DNA from: Methylococcus sp. Mc7
GTDB taxonomy: Bacteria; Pseudomonadota; Gammaproteobacteria; Methylococcales; Methylococcaceae
Length of the DNA: 64,000 nt
Reading direction: 5' to 3'
Assembly (NCBI RefSeq): GCF_019285515.1
Contig: NZ_CP079095.1
Coordinates: 620,001 to 684,000 of the forward strand
Below, piece by piece: positions 15,431 to 24,434 of this stretch; the stretch's first letter is position 1, and the number at the start of each line of letters is the position of its first letter. The notes under the pieces are model-generated. The model did not search any database and had not been told where the DNA came from. It worked only from the letters and a program-made list of their open reading frames with translations. Both the position numbers and the translations under genes were made by a program.

Positions 15431-16156
15431 TCATGCAGAAAGCACATCTGCTAGAGCACGGAGGAGTTTTGCCCCATCTCCGCGCCATGCGCTGCCGTGC
15501 ATGCACGCGAGTGTTTGTGGATTTGTCGAGGCTAACTTTTCAAGCATCACATATGCGTTCTTCGTGTGCGAGAAGTAATCCATCGCGTGACGGAAAGCCT
15601 CGCTCGGCCCAAGAATGTCCGACTCCGTGACGGGCGGGAGATTGGCGCCACCCTGGGTGAACAGGTCGCCACAGAGTAACGTAGAGGTTCGTTCCTCCAT
15701 CAGAAAACCGCATTCCCACGCGTGCGGCAGATGCGGCGCGTCCAGCCAGCGCACGCAGTGCTTACCCAGAAGAAGCGGCTCTCCGTCGGCAAGCGCGTGG
15801 GGTGCCCGATCAGCGAGGTCACTAATCGATACCATGGCAGCAACCGCGCCGCACAATGGTACGGACTGCGGCGCGATGGCAAGCCATTCATTGAGCGAGC
15901 CACACTCGTCGGCCTCAACATGGGAGAGCCCAATGTAACGAAGGCTCTCGACGGGCAAAACGCTTCCCACCGCTTCACACACCAGCGGAAACATCTTTCG
16001 CGGACCCGTGTGGAAAAGCAGTGGTTCATCATCCATGATGAGGTACTGGTTGAACGAGAACCCGCCTCCTTCGCTCGGGACCGGCGTGTTGATGCGATAG
16101 ATGCCGTCAGCAACCTCATGCACATTCGTCCCGGACCGGCTGTTCGTAACGGTCAT
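15431..16156 (-). CDS. Metallo-beta-lactamase-fold protein, flavodiiron/ODP-like
   Basis: 241 residues. The metal motif is H-x-E-x-D (SHVEADECGSLNEW: H79, E81, D83), as in the diiron oxygen-reducing module of flavodiiron proteins. Later ligands are a His in PHLPHAWECG (142/145), D164 in LLCGDLFTQGG and a His in ACMHGSAWRG. There is no flavodoxin domain, so it is a stand-alone ODP-type protein; related ones act as O2/NO sensors or reductases. GAAAGGAGAG precedes the ATG. A group II intron remnant lies immediately upstream. Confidence 0.75.
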   Translation of the reverse strand: MTVTNSRSGTNVHEVADGIYRINTPVPSEGGGFSFNQYLIMDDEPLLFHTGPRKMFPLVCEAVGSVLPVESLRYIGLSHVEADECGSLNEWLAIAPQSVPLCGAVAAMVSISDLADRAPHALADGEPLLLGKHCVRWLDAPHLPHAWECGFLMEERTSTLLCGDLFTQGGANLPPVTESDILGPSEAFRHAMDYFSHTKNAYVMLEKLASTNPQTLACMHGSAWRGDGAKLLRALADVLSA

Positions 16157-16236
16157 CAGACTCTCCTTTCACTCGATTGGGCAATTGTGGTGTTCAGCTG
16201 CTTGTCGACCAACGCCCAAGCTCAGGCGCGTAGTGA

Positions 16237-16610
16237 AACGGAGTCGCCTGGAGCGATTGGTGTACACCCGACATGGGCATGAACTGATGGGGTGTAAGTC
16301 CCCTGTAGGAGTACCTGAACCTGTCCATGCGACAGTTATAACTACTAGCCGACGGCAAGGGCAAGTCTGCGAGGGTTTGTCTGAAGGAAGCCCGAGCGCA
16401 AAGGTGCGAGCCGACGGACAGAAACTGCGTAGAAGGGGCTGTCGTGCCAGGAATCTGAAGGGCGGACATCCGGCAACCGACATCGGGGACTTCGGCCGGT
16501 GCCTCCACGCGGAAGAACGGCACACACGGACCGTTCAGCAGCGTCTGTTCAAAGTCGAGTCCCACAGGCCAAGTCGCCCCGACGCTGTATATCGCAATCT
16601 ATCCACCTGC
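16237..16610 (+). mobile_element. Truncated group II intron (5' ribozyme region)
   Basis: The stretch has the look of domain I of a bacterial group II intron: GGGGTGTAAGTCCCCTGTAG, a GCCGACGGCAAGGGCAAG-type segment, a GTGCGAGCCGACGGACAG segment, and then a reading frame VQQRLFKVESHRPSRPDAVY that resembles the start of an intron maturase. The frame stops within about 35 codons and no reverse transcriptase or domain V follows, so the element is a 5' fragment. The assignment is by pattern memory. Confidence 0.45.
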
Positions 16611-16912
16611 GCTCATTTCTGTGTCAGGCCAACAATTGATTGAATCGTTTCATATTGTATCAGTTTCCCCCACCCCAACCCTCTCAAATAGGGGTATATA
16701 TGACATTACTTTCATGATCCTTAGTACGTGTCGACAATTGTGAGAACGTCCGGTTTTTTCACAAACTCTGAGGGGGCGGAATGGCGATACGGAAAGGTAC
16801 GGCTGTCATACATGCCGTTTTCCGCTTGGTATGGCCGGCGACATGGCGGCGGCCGTCCGATGTTGCGATAATCTGTCAATCTCTTTCCTGCTCCGCGCCT
16901 TAACTTGTCTGC

Positions 16913-18055
16913 ATGTCCAAGGAACCCGAACCGGGCCGAAAACTGAGCATCGAAAGCCGGGGGGACGCCCTGATCCTCGCTCTGAGCGGCAACTGGACGC
17001 GCGAGGGCATTGGGGACGGCGATGCCGGACTTCCCGGCATCGTCGAGCAGCTTCCCGAATCCGCGACCGTTTCCTTTAGAACCGACGCCCTGGCGGCTTG
17101 GGACAGCACCCTGCTGACCTTCCTGGTACGCGTCCTCGATACGTGCCGCCGACGCGGTATCGCCGTCGTGCCGGACGGCCTGCCCGCCGGCGTGCAAGGG
17201 TTGCTGAACCTGGCTTACGCGGTGCCCGAGCGCCAGGACGCGCGCCGGACCGAGACCAATCCCGGATTTCTGGAAAGCGTGGGCCTGCGCGCCCTGACGG
17301 TCTGGCACCTGGCCGGCAGCCTGCTCAGCTTCATCGGCGAGGCCTCGCTCAGCGTCCTCCGCCTGTTCGGCGGGCGCGCACGACTTCGATGGGTCGATTT
17401 CTGGCTGTTCGTGGAGGAGGCCGGGGCGCGGGCGCTGCCGATCGTGACGCTCATCAGCCTGCTGGTGGGCATGATCCTGGCGTTCGTGGGTGCGCACCAG
17501 TTGTCGATGTTCGGTGCGGAGATCTACATCGCCGGCGCCGTCGGCATCGGCATGGTGCGCGAGATGGGCGCGATGATGACGGCCATCATCATGGCCGGAC
17601 GGACCGGCGCCGCCTATGCCGCCCAGATCGGGACGATGCAGGTCAACCAGGAAATCGACGCGCTCAAGACCATGGGCATCAACCCCATGGATTTCCTGGT
17701 GCTGCCGCGCATGCTGGCCCTTGTCCTCATGATGCCGGTCCTGTGCATCTATGCCGACATCATGGGCATCGCCGGCGGCGCGCTGGTGGGGATCAGCACT
17801 TACGGGATTTCCCGCTCGGAGTTCCTGAACGAGCTGCAGAAGTTCGTCCATTTCGGCGACATCGCGGTGGGCCTCTTCAAGTGCACGGTGTTCGGCGTGC
17901 TGGTTGCGCTGGCGGGCTGCCTGCGCGGCATGGAATGCGGGCGGAGTTCCGCCGCCGTCGGTCTTGCCACGACCTCGGCGGTGGTCACGGCGATCATGCT
18001 GATCGTGGCTTCCGATGCGGTCATGACGGTCGTCACGACCATCCTGCATCTTTAG
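16913..18055 (+). CDS. mlaE: MlaE/YrbE-type ABC permease with N-terminal STAS domain
   Basis: 380 residues. The first roughly 100 form a STAS/MlaB-like domain (LSIESRGDALILALSGNWT). The remainder is an MlaE permease with 5-6 helices and the family signature GMVREMGAMMTAIIMAGRTGAAYAAQ. It is the membrane part of an MCE lipid transporter moving phospholipids or other lipids between inner and outer membranes. The STAS fusion replaces a separate mlaB. The operon continues with the ATPase 12 bp later. Confidence 0.88.
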   Translation: MSKEPEPGRKLSIESRGDALILALSGNWTREGIGDGDAGLPGIVEQLPESATVSFRTDALAAWDSTLLTFLVRVLDTCRRRGIAVVPDGLPAGVQGLLNLAYAVPERQDARRTETNPGFLESVGLRALTVWHLAGSLLSFIGEASLSVLRLFGGRARLRWVDFWLFVEEAGARALPIVTLISLLVGMILAFVGAHQLSMFGAEIYIAGAVGIGMVREMGAMMTAIIMAGRTGAAYAAQIGTMQVNQEIDALKTMGINPMDFLVLPRMLALVLMMPVLCIYADIMGIAGGALVGISTYGISRSEFLNELQKFVHFGDIAVGLFKCTVFGVLVALAGCLRGMECGRSSAAVGLATTSAVVTAIMLIVASDAVMTVVTTILHL

Positions 18056-18067
18056 GAAATCCGGCCT

Positions 18068-18886
18068 ATGGCGGAACCCCACATTCGCGTCACCGGCCTG
18101 ACCCTGGCCTATGGCGACTTCGTCATCCAGCGGGACTTGAGCTTCACGGTCAACCGCGGCGATGTGTTCATCATCATGGGCGGCAGCGGCTGCGGCAAGA
18201 GCACGCTGCTGCGGCACATGATCGGCCTGCAGAAGCCGGCCGCCGGCCATGTTTATTACGATGGCCAGGGATTGTGGGACGTTTCCGAAGCCGAGCGGGC
18301 GCGGTTGATGCGGCGCTTCGGCGTGCTTTACCAGAACGGCGCTTTGTGGAGTTCGATGACCCTGGCCGAAAACGTCGCGCTGCCCCTGACCGAATGCACT
18401 CGGCTCGGCCCGGCCGAAATCCGCGAACTGGTTTCGCTCAAGCTGGCCCTGGTCGGCTTGGCCGGCTTCGAGGACTACTACCCTTCGGAAATCAGCGGCG
18501 GTATGCAGAAGCGGGCCGGTCTGGCGCGGGCCATGGCGCTGGACCCGGAAATCCTGTTCTTCGACGAGCCTTCCGCCGGTCTCGATCCGGTCAGCGCCAA
18601 GCTGCTGGACGATCTGATCCTGCACCTGCGCGACAGCCTGGGCAGCACCGTCGTCGTGGTCACCCACGAACTGGCCAGCATCTTCGCCATCGGCAACAAT
18701 TCCGTTTTCCTCGATGCCGAATCGCATACCATGATCGCCTCGGGCGATCCGCGTAAACTGCTGGCCGAGAGCGACGATCCGCGGGTGCTGGCTTTCCTGA
18801 CCCGCGGCGGGGCCAAGAGCACGGCCGGTGCAACGTCCGAACAAGAAACCCAGGCAGGTCCATGGTATTCCGATGAACAAGGCTAA
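18068..18886 (+). CDS. mlaF: MlaF-type ABC transporter ATPase
   Basis: 272 residues with Walker A GGSGCGKST (38-46), signature SEISGGMQKRAG (about 141-151), Walker B ILFFDEPSAGLDPVS (about 162) and switch His in VVTHELASI. The YQNGALWSSMTLAENV segment is typical of MlaF. It powers the MCE transporter. The stop overlaps the start of the MCE-protein gene by 14 bp. Confidence 0.9.
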   Translation: MAEPHIRVTGLTLAYGDFVIQRDLSFTVNRGDVFIIMGGSGCGKSTLLRHMIGLQKPAAGHVYYDGQGLWDVSEAERARLMRRFGVLYQNGALWSSMTLAENVALPLTECTRLGPAEIRELVSLKLALVGLAGFEDYYPSEISGGMQKRAGLARAMALDPEILFFDEPSAGLDPVSAKLLDDLILHLRDSLGSTVVVVTHELASIFAIGNNSVFLDAESHTMIASGDPRKLLAESDDPRVLAFLTRGGAKSTAGATSEQETQAGPWYSDEQG

Positions 18887-19862
18887 TCCCACCCTGATCG
18901 GCGGCTTCGTGGTGGGCGGCATCGTGCTGCTGGTGGTTTGCGTGCTGCTGTTCACCCAGCTCAAAGTCAGCGATGCCATGCGGTTCGTGGTGTACTTCAC
19001 CGAATCCGTGAACGGGCTGAACGTCGGCGCGCCGGTGAAGGTCAAGGGCGTCGCGGTAGGCAACGTCGTCGACATTCGCGTGCTCGCAGACATGGACGGC
19101 AGCCGCGTCCTGACGCCGGTGGTGATCGAAGTGGACCCGAACAAGATGGTCGACCGCTCCGGTCATGTCTCGAAAAAGCGCAACCGCAGCATCCAGCCGT
19201 TGATCGAACGCGGGCTGCGGGCCCAGCTTCAAGTGCAGAGCCTCGTGACCGGCCAGCTCTACGTCGCCCTGGATTTCCTCCCCTACACGCCCGTCGATCT
19301 GGTCGGAAGCACCCTGGACTTCCACCCCTACGAGGAAATCCCGGCCATTCCCTCCAGCAAGGAAAAAATCACCAACACCATCGACGAGGTGGTTTCCGAA
19401 TTCCGCCAACTGCCGCTGCACGAGATCGCGGCTGCGCTGGTCGCTTCCATCCGGCGGGCGGAGGCGCTGCTCAATTCGCCGAAAATCGAGTCGATACTGA
19501 CCTCGACCGACCAGGCATTGCAGCAGGTCAACGCCACGCTCAAGGAATCGCGGGCCCGCCTGGGGCCCATGCTCGCCAACCTGGACGGTGCCATCGGCGA
19601 TCACCGGCGGCTGACCAACGATCTGGACCGCGAGGTTCAGCCGACACTCAAGCGCCTGGACGAGACCCTGCTTGCCGCCACCTCCGCCATGCGCCGGATC
19701 GACGGCGCCGCCGGCAGCGTCAACGATCCCGTACTCCAGCACACGCTCGATGCGGCGATCGACGAAGTATCCCAGGCGGCGCGGGCCATCCGGGTGCTGA
19801 GCGACTTCATCCAGCGCAACCCGAACGCCTTGATCGTGGGCAAGGAAAACGACGGAGATTGA
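18873..19862 (+). CDS. MCE-domain substrate-binding protein (MlaD family)
   Basis: 329 residues from MNKANPTLIGGFVVGG. An N-terminal membrane anchor (about 7-29) is followed by the MCE/MlaD domain (VVYFTESVNGLNVGAPVKVKG) and long C-terminal helices (about 165-325). It is longer than E. coli MlaD (183 aa) and closer to PqiB/MCE types with coiled-coil tails, consistent with forming a hexameric periplasmic channel. The start is chosen inside the mlaF end because of the anchor and family N-terminus. Confidence 0.87.
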   Translation: MNKANPTLIGGFVVGGIVLLVVCVLLFTQLKVSDAMRFVVYFTESVNGLNVGAPVKVKGVAVGNVVDIRVLADMDGSRVLTPVVIEVDPNKMVDRSGHVSKKRNRSIQPLIERGLRAQLQVQSLVTGQLYVALDFLPYTPVDLVGSTLDFHPYEEIPAIPSSKEKITNTIDEVVSEFRQLPLHEIAAALVASIRRAEALLNSPKIESILTSTDQALQQVNATLKESRARLGPMLANLDGAIGDHRRLTNDLDREVQPTLKRLDETLLAATSAMRRIDGAAGSVNDPVLQHTLDAAIDEVSQAARAIRVLSDFIQRNPNALIVGKENDGD

Positions 19863-19867
19863 GCCCG

Positions 19868-20470
19868 ATGCGCCACCACCGCAAACCGGTTCCCTTCATG
19901 CTGCTCACGCTGGCCGCACTGGCTTCCGCCGGTTGCCTGCGCAGCACCGAACCGGCCAATTTCTACCAGTTGCAGCCGCTTACCGCGTCCCGACAACAGC
20001 CGGCGAACGTCAAACCCGCGGTGGTCGGCGTCGGACCGATCAAGCTGGCTTCCTATCTGGACCGGCCCCAGATTGTCGTCGCCGAAGGGCGGAACCGGCT
20101 GCAGCTCGACGAATTCCAGCGCTGGTCGGAGCCGTTGCAGGAAAATCTGACCCGGGTCCTGGCGGAAAACCTGTCCCGTCTGCATCCGGCGGACCATGTC
20201 ATCATTTATCCCTGGCATCGCAACGACGCACCCGAACTGCAGCTCGAAGCCCGGATCGACCGCTTCCATACCGACGGCAGCGGCGCCAGCGTCCTGGACG
20301 TCGCCTGGGGCATCTCCAAAGGCGGCGCCACCGTCTACCGCAAACGCTCGAACTACCAAGCCTCCGCCCGGCCTGGCGACACCGAATCGCTGGTCTCGGC
20401 GCAGAGCGAACTGCTGGCCGCCTTCGCCCGAGAAGCCGGCAGCGCCATGGAAACCTTCCGCCATCCTTGA
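19868..20470 (+). CDS. ABC-type transport auxiliary lipoprotein (PqiC-like)
   Basis: 200 residues with a lipobox (LASAGC, Cys at about 23) and the FYQLQPL beginning typical of the ABC_trans_aux family. Further conserved pieces are VGVGPIKLASYLDRPQIV and FQRWSEPLQENLTRVLAENL. PqiC-like proteins sit at the outer membrane end of MCE systems. The position after the MCE protein completes a four-gene lipid transport operon. Confidence 0.85.
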   Translation: MRHHRKPVPFMLLTLAALASAGCLRSTEPANFYQLQPLTASRQQPANVKPAVVGVGPIKLASYLDRPQIVVAEGRNRLQLDEFQRWSEPLQENLTRVLAENLSRLHPADHVIIYPWHRNDAPELQLEARIDRFHTDGSGASVLDVAWGISKGGATVYRKRSNYQASARPGDTESLVSAQSELLAAFAREAGSAMETFRHP

Positions 20471-20476
20471 CCTCTT

Positions 20477-21526
20477 ATGCCAACTGACCGCTTTTTCGAA
20501 CGCGCCATCGGCCTCCTGACGGTAGGCCTCTTGATCGCCGCCTGCATCAAGATCGTCGCACCCTTCACCGGTGCCTTGATCTGGTCCACCATCATCGCCG
20601 TGGCCACCTGGCCGGTGTTCGAGCACCTGGCCCGGCGCCTGGGCGGCCGTGCCGGCGTCGCCGCCACGCTGATCACCTTCGCGATCCTCCTCGTGATCGC
20701 CATGCCGGTGGCCTTGCTGATCAACTCCCTGGCCGAGCACGTGCAGGACGTCCTGCACATTACCGAGGACGTGTCATCGCTCCGTCTTCCCGGCCCACCG
20801 GAGTGGGTGAACCGAATTCCGCTGGTCGGGCCGGAAATCGAATCGCGTTGGCTGGCGGCGGTCGAAAATCTCGAGACGACCCTGACGAAGATCCGCCCCT
20901 GGATCGGCAAGGCCGCCGCCTGGACGGTCAACCAGGGCGCCCATCTCACCTTGTCCCTGCTCGAATTCTTGCTCGCCACCGTGCTCGCCGGTTTTCTGTT
21001 CGTGCACGGGAAATCGCTCGCCGGCCTGCTCGAACGGTTCGCATCCGCCATCGCGGGAGAAAGCGGCGCAAGCCTGGTGCACACCGCCGGACTGACGATC
21101 CGCAGCGTCACCATCGGGGTCATGGGAACGGCGTTGATCCAATCGGTGCTGACCGCACTCGGCTTGCTGGCAGCCGGCGTGCCGGGCGCGCTGCTGCTCT
21201 GGTTCGCCAGTTTCCTGCTGGCCACGCTGCAGCTCGGCACCGCGCTGGTTTGGATTCCGGCAGCGATATGGCTGGAAATTCAGGACCAGACCGGCTGGAT
21301 GATTTTCCTGGTGATCTGGGGGTTGTTCGTCAACACCATCGACAATTTCATCAAGCCCTATCTGATTGCCCAAGGCAGCGGCACGCCGCTGGCGATCGTG
21401 TTCCTGGGCGTGATCGGCGGAATGCTGGCCTGGGGCTTCATCGGCATATTCATCGGCTCCACCCTCCTGGCCGTGAGCCATGCCCTGCTGAAAGCTTGGC
21501 TCGACGCCGGCGATGAGCCCAGCTAA
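20477..21526 (+). CDS. AI-2E family transporter (YdiK-like)
   Basis: 349 residues with about 8 transmembrane helices. The family features are the N-terminal helix pair, a long amphipathic middle region and the C-terminal FVNTIDNFIKPYLIAQG segment. The family contains putative exporters such as TqsA and the Na+/H+ antiporter UpsH; the substrate cannot be told here. It starts 6 bp after the lipoprotein stop and may belong to the same transcript. It converges with the channel gene. Confidence 0.82.
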   Translation: MPTDRFFERAIGLLTVGLLIAACIKIVAPFTGALIWSTIIAVATWPVFEHLARRLGGRAGVAATLITFAILLVIAMPVALLINSLAEHVQDVLHITEDVSSLRLPGPPEWVNRIPLVGPEIESRWLAAVENLETTLTKIRPWIGKAAAWTVNQGAHLTLSLLEFLLATVLAGFLFVHGKSLAGLLERFASAIAGESGASLVHTAGLTIRSVTIGVMGTALIQSVLTALGLLAAGVPGALLLWFASFLLATLQLGTALVWIPAAIWLEIQDQTGWMIFLVIWGLFVNTIDNFIKPYLIAQGSGTPLAIVFLGVIGGMLAWGFIGIFIGSTLLAVSHALLKAWLDAGDEPS

Positions 21527-22269
21527 CGCAGCATCCGTCCGGCAAGAAAATTCCCGACGAGGCTGGCCACCAGAATCGTCAGGTAGAACTGCCCGCACAT
21601 GACTTCGAGGACGCTCAGTATCCGGGCCAGCGGTATGACCGGTGTGATGTCGCCATAACCCAGCGTGGTGAGGGTGGCGAAGCTGAAATACAGCAGCTCG
21701 TCATAGCGCCCGTCCAGTGTTTCACCGACGTTGATCCCCTGGAAAGCGCCCGGCCTCACCATGGTCAAAAGGATGTAAAGGAAGCCCCATATGAAGCCGA
21801 TCAGCAGGAAAACGCATACCGAACCCGACAACCTGTTGATGTCGGCATCCTTCCCTCGAAACACGTGCTTGGCCGCCAGATAGCAACTCAGCACGCAGAA
21901 CAGCAAAAAGACCAATACTTCCAGGATATCCAGCACCGGGGAACGGGAATTCCAGGCGAGCACCGGAAATAGCAGACTGAGCACGCCGAGCAGCAGGCCT
22001 AAGCGAAAAACTCCCCGGTTTTCCTGAAGGCTCCAAACTCCGATCAGAACCATCAAACTGAATACCGACTCCATCAGCCAATCCAAGAACTCCTGGTTCC
22101 TTGCCAGCACGGAAAATTCGCGCAGCAGGGGCCCGGCTATCAGGGTCGACACCAGACCGGTCAGCAGAAAACCGAAGTTGTTTTGCTTCAGTATCAGCCG
22201 CCGTCCCGCGTGCAGGGGTGGAAGCTGAACATGGCGGGATAGCGTGCTGCGGAGGTTGCCCGGCGTCAT
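21523..22269 (-). CDS. Two-helix-pore ion channel family protein (K+ channel-like)
   Basis: 248 residues from MTPGNLRSTL with CTCAGGAAAAAAG upstream. About six membrane helices; near the C-terminus is a selectivity-filter-like segment, SFATLTTLGYGDITPVIPLA, between the last two helices. The filter reads TLGYGD, compatible with K+ selectivity. The N-terminal helices lack an obvious S4 charge ladder. It overlaps the AI-2E gene end by 4 bp in convergent orientation. Confidence 0.78.
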   Translation of the reverse strand: MTPGNLRSTLSRHVQLPPLHAGRRLILKQNNFGFLLTGLVSTLIAGPLLREFSVLARNQEFLDWLMESVFSLMVLIGVWSLQENRGVFRLGLLLGVLSLLFPVLAWNSRSPVLDILEVLVFLLFCVLSCYLAAKHVFRGKDADINRLSGSVCVFLLIGFIWGFLYILLTMVRPGAFQGINVGETLDGRYDELLYFSFATLTTLGYGDITPVIPLARILSVLEVMCGQFYLTILVASLVGNFLAGRMLR

Positions 22270-22434
22270 CTTTTTTCCTGAGAAAGCCCGCAGGCACGGG
22301 CTCCATGGCTTTTCGCAAACTTTGGGTCGGTCGGAATAATACACCGAAAAACCGGACGCACACTCAGGAGCCGCCTGTAAACAACCGGGGTAAATGCTGT
22401 AGATTGTTGCCGTCCCCTTTGTTCAGGTGCGCCG

Positions 22435-22584
22435 ATGCTCAACTACGCTATCATCGTAACCGCCGCTCTCGCCGGCATCGTGCTGGTCGACGATGACCCG
22501 ACGTCGGTATCAGTCGAGGAATGGATTCTTTTCGCAGTGATGATCTACGCGGCGTCATCTTTCATGCGGCTGTACCGGCGGTAA
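22435..22584 (+). CDS. Small membrane protein, 49 aa
   Basis: A short frame beginning MLNYAIIVTAALAGIVLVDDD and ending SFMRLYRR. It has an N-terminal helix, an acidic linker (DDDPTSVSVEEW) and a second hydrophobic stretch (ILFAVMIYAASSF). No family is known. It is supported only by codon structure and hydrophobic pattern. Confidence 0.4.
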   Translation: MLNYAIIVTAALAGIVLVDDDPTSVSVEEWILFAVMIYAASSFMRLYRR

Positions 22585-22681
22585 GCTCCTCAAAACGCGA
22601 CCACCGGAGGTGAGGCACATCGCACGACTCCCCTCAGGCTTCCGCGCCTCGAGGGTAAGGCGTCAAAACGCGCGGAGGGAA

Positions 22682-22906
22682 CTACCGCTTTTCCAGCTCC
22701 GAGATCAGCCGCAATGCCTCCATGGCCCGCTTCATGGAGAGGGGTTCATCGATTCCCGGTTCGAACGCCATGCGGACGATGTCCCCCTTCATCGCGATCA
22801 GAGCCTCCTCGGCATTCTGGCCAACAATCCTGCCATCCGTCCCGTCTCGCCAAGCGCCGCCCTCCTCAGTCAGACCCAGCGCAAGCAGAAACTCCTCCGC
22901 ATTCAT
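22682..22906 (-). CDS. Hypothetical acidic protein, 74 aa
   Basis: Starts MNAEEFLLALGLTEEGGAW with GGGGGAG 5 nt before the ATG. It is acidic and predicted helical, with no membrane segment or known motif. It lies alone between intergenic spacers of about 100-160 bp. Confidence 0.45.
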   Translation of the reverse strand: MNAEEFLLALGLTEEGGAWRDGTDGRIVGQNAEEALIAMKGDIVRMAFEPGIDEPLSMKRAMEALRLISELEKR

Positions 22907-23066
22907 ATCGCTCCCCCGTTCAGGATAACGTTGGCGCCGGAACGCAATCCTTCCGGGCGATCCCATCTTATTGCGATGCGGCGCCGAAATGAAGGAAAGA
23001 CGCTGGAACCAAGGCAGCGGCAGTAATTCCTGTCCGAAGGAAATCCAGGGCTGTGGGCTCGCCGTC

Positions 23067-23396
23067 TCAATGCACCCGTTCCGACTGCCCGGGTGACCGC
23101 GTCGCCATTACCAGCTGCGCCAGAAGGTCATTGGCTATGGCTTCCCACTTCTGGCATGCGTCAAACAGCTTGCGGATCTGACGACGGCATTCCTCCAGTT
23201 CCAGCAGCGCGGCATCGGTCTGATCCTGGGCCTTGTCGGCCAGTTCCTGGGCGCGTTTGGCTTGTTCGGTGAACACTACCAGCGAATCCATCGCGATGCT
23301 GAGCTGCTCTTGCTCTGAAACATTGGCAATCGCATCAGGGGACAACTTCAGCACATTCGCGAGGATTACGGCCGTGCTTTCGGTGCTCTCGGTCAT
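23067..23396 (-). CDS. Hypothetical coiled-coil protein, 109 aa
   Basis: Starts MTESTESTAVILANVLKLSP; GGAG lies 8 nt upstream of this ATG, favouring it over an ATG five codons earlier. Residues about 38-85 are heptad-like (TEQAKRAQELADKAQDQTD, then ALLELEECRRQIRKLF), indicating a coiled coil. No family is recognised. Its ATG overlaps the stop of a 63-codon frame upstream. Confidence 0.5.
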   Translation of the reverse strand: MTESTESTAVILANVLKLSPDAIANVSEQEQLSIAMDSLVVFTEQAKRAQELADKAQDQTDAALLELEECRRQIRKLFDACQKWEAIANDLLAQLVMATRSPGQSERVH

Positions 23397-23584
23397 GGCG
23401 TTTTTCTCCATTCGGACAAAACTGCGGCGGGCTCATCGATCGGCTGGATTGCCCTGATCATCGGGCAAGCAAGAATCCGTCCAGGCGGCAAACCTGCCCA
23501 AATGTCCATTCCGGTCAGATCCCACCGTGTCGACAGACCAACCAAGACGCCGAAGCGAACCTCCATTTGTCGGGTTTCCCTCAT
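23393..23584 (-). CDS. Possible small protein, 63 aa
   Basis: A frame starting MRETRQMEVRFGVLVGLSTR and ending SEWRKTP. The only support is its ATGA overlap with the coiled-coil gene and its position in an otherwise gene-free 322-bp stretch (23397-23718). It has no recognisable domain and may be chance. Confidence 0.25.
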   Translation of the reverse strand: MRETRQMEVRFGVLVGLSTRWDLTGMDIWAGLPPGRILACPMIRAIQPIDEPAAVLSEWRKTP

Positions 23585-23718
23585 ATCGGCAAAATCGGAG
23601 GAGCAAACCGCCCATGCTGGTGCTGGCCGATGCCGGGAAGCCCGACATCTGCCGGTCGCCGACCCAGTGCTCGGTGTCGTGACTTAACCGTAACCGGTGA
23701 CGGCAACGCCGAGCGTCG

Positions 23719-24012
23719 TCAAGGAAGCCGGTTTCGGGAGCAAGGAAACCTATCGGCCGGCAAGGGGAAGCCCGGACTGGCCGGGCTACTTGAGGAATGC
23801 GTAGAACGTCTTTTTGTCAACGCCATGTAGCGAATCAAATCCTGGCTGAACGGGGCTTTAGGACAATCGACAGTGACCACACGCTTCGTTCCGGCTTCAA
23901 CCTTCGACCATTTCTCATGGGAAGTCCCGGTGCGCGGCTCCGGTTGAAATCCAAGGTTCTTGAGAATAGTCTTGACTTCAGCGCATGTGAGCGGCGGATA
24001 CTTGCTGCTCAT
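23719..24012 (-). CDS. hicA: HicA-like mRNA interferase toxin
   Basis: 97 residues. The first about 65 match the HicA/YcfA dsRBD-like fold: KYPPLTCAEVKTILKNLGF, then a GTSHEKW segment carrying the catalytic His (H32) and VVTVDCPKAPFSQDLIRYM. The last about 30 residues (RRSTHSSSSPASPG and onward) are low-complexity and unusual for this short family, so the original stop may have been lost. The ATG overlaps the hicB stop in ATGA. Confidence 0.7.
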   Translation of the reverse strand: MSSKYPPLTCAEVKTILKNLGFQPEPRTGTSHEKWSKVEAGTKRVVTVDCPKAPFSQDLIRYMALTKRRSTHSSSSPASPGFPLPADRFPCSRNRLP

Positions 24013-24347
24013 GCATGGGCATTGGGCGGAATCAAAAGCATGATCGGCGTATAGGCGGTGCGGTGCAGGTGGTCGCCCCATCTCAAGACGGATTGCAGCG
24101 CGAATAGGACATAGAACGCGATCCAATCCCGGAACGGTGCGCTGCGGCTCAAGAGCTGGCCCCAATATGGCGCATCGGGGCCGATGACTGCATCCCGAAT
24201 GTACTCTTTAACTTGATCGTCGAGCTTGGTTTTTGCCTCGTCGGCAGTGTCGCCCACGGCGTACAAGGTGAAATCCAGGCAGTAGGCTGCCCAATAGCCT
24301 TGTGGTTCACGCTTGACGAGATAATGCAGCTTGAGGGCTGGTTTCAT
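24009..24347 (-). CDS. hicB: HicB-like antitoxin
   Basis: 112 residues. The N-terminus is the HicB partial RNase H fold (LHYLVKREPQGYWAAYCLDF, then VGDTADEAKTKLDDQVKEYI). The usual C-terminal RHH or HTH DNA-binding domain is not obvious; instead a hydrophobic stretch (WIAFYVLFALQSVL) follows. The order hicB-hicA with ATGA overlap is the reverse of E. coli hicAB but common elsewhere. Confidence 0.65.
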   Translation of the reverse strand: MKPALKLHYLVKREPQGYWAAYCLDFTLYAVGDTADEAKTKLDDQVKEYIRDAVIGPDAPYWGQLLSRSAPFRDWIAFYVLFALQSVLRWGDHLHRTAYTPIMLLIPPNAHA

Positions 24348-24434
24348 GGTGACTCCTGGCGGACCTTCTCGGACGCTTACGGACTTCTGGGGATAGTAGC
24401 AGACCGCGAGGGCAATGAGGTAGTTCCGCTCGGC

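Noticed and set aside
16721-19144. 807-codon frame on the minus strand
   Set aside because: Antisense to the STAS-MlaE, MlaF and MCE genes, all of which have clear family motifs.
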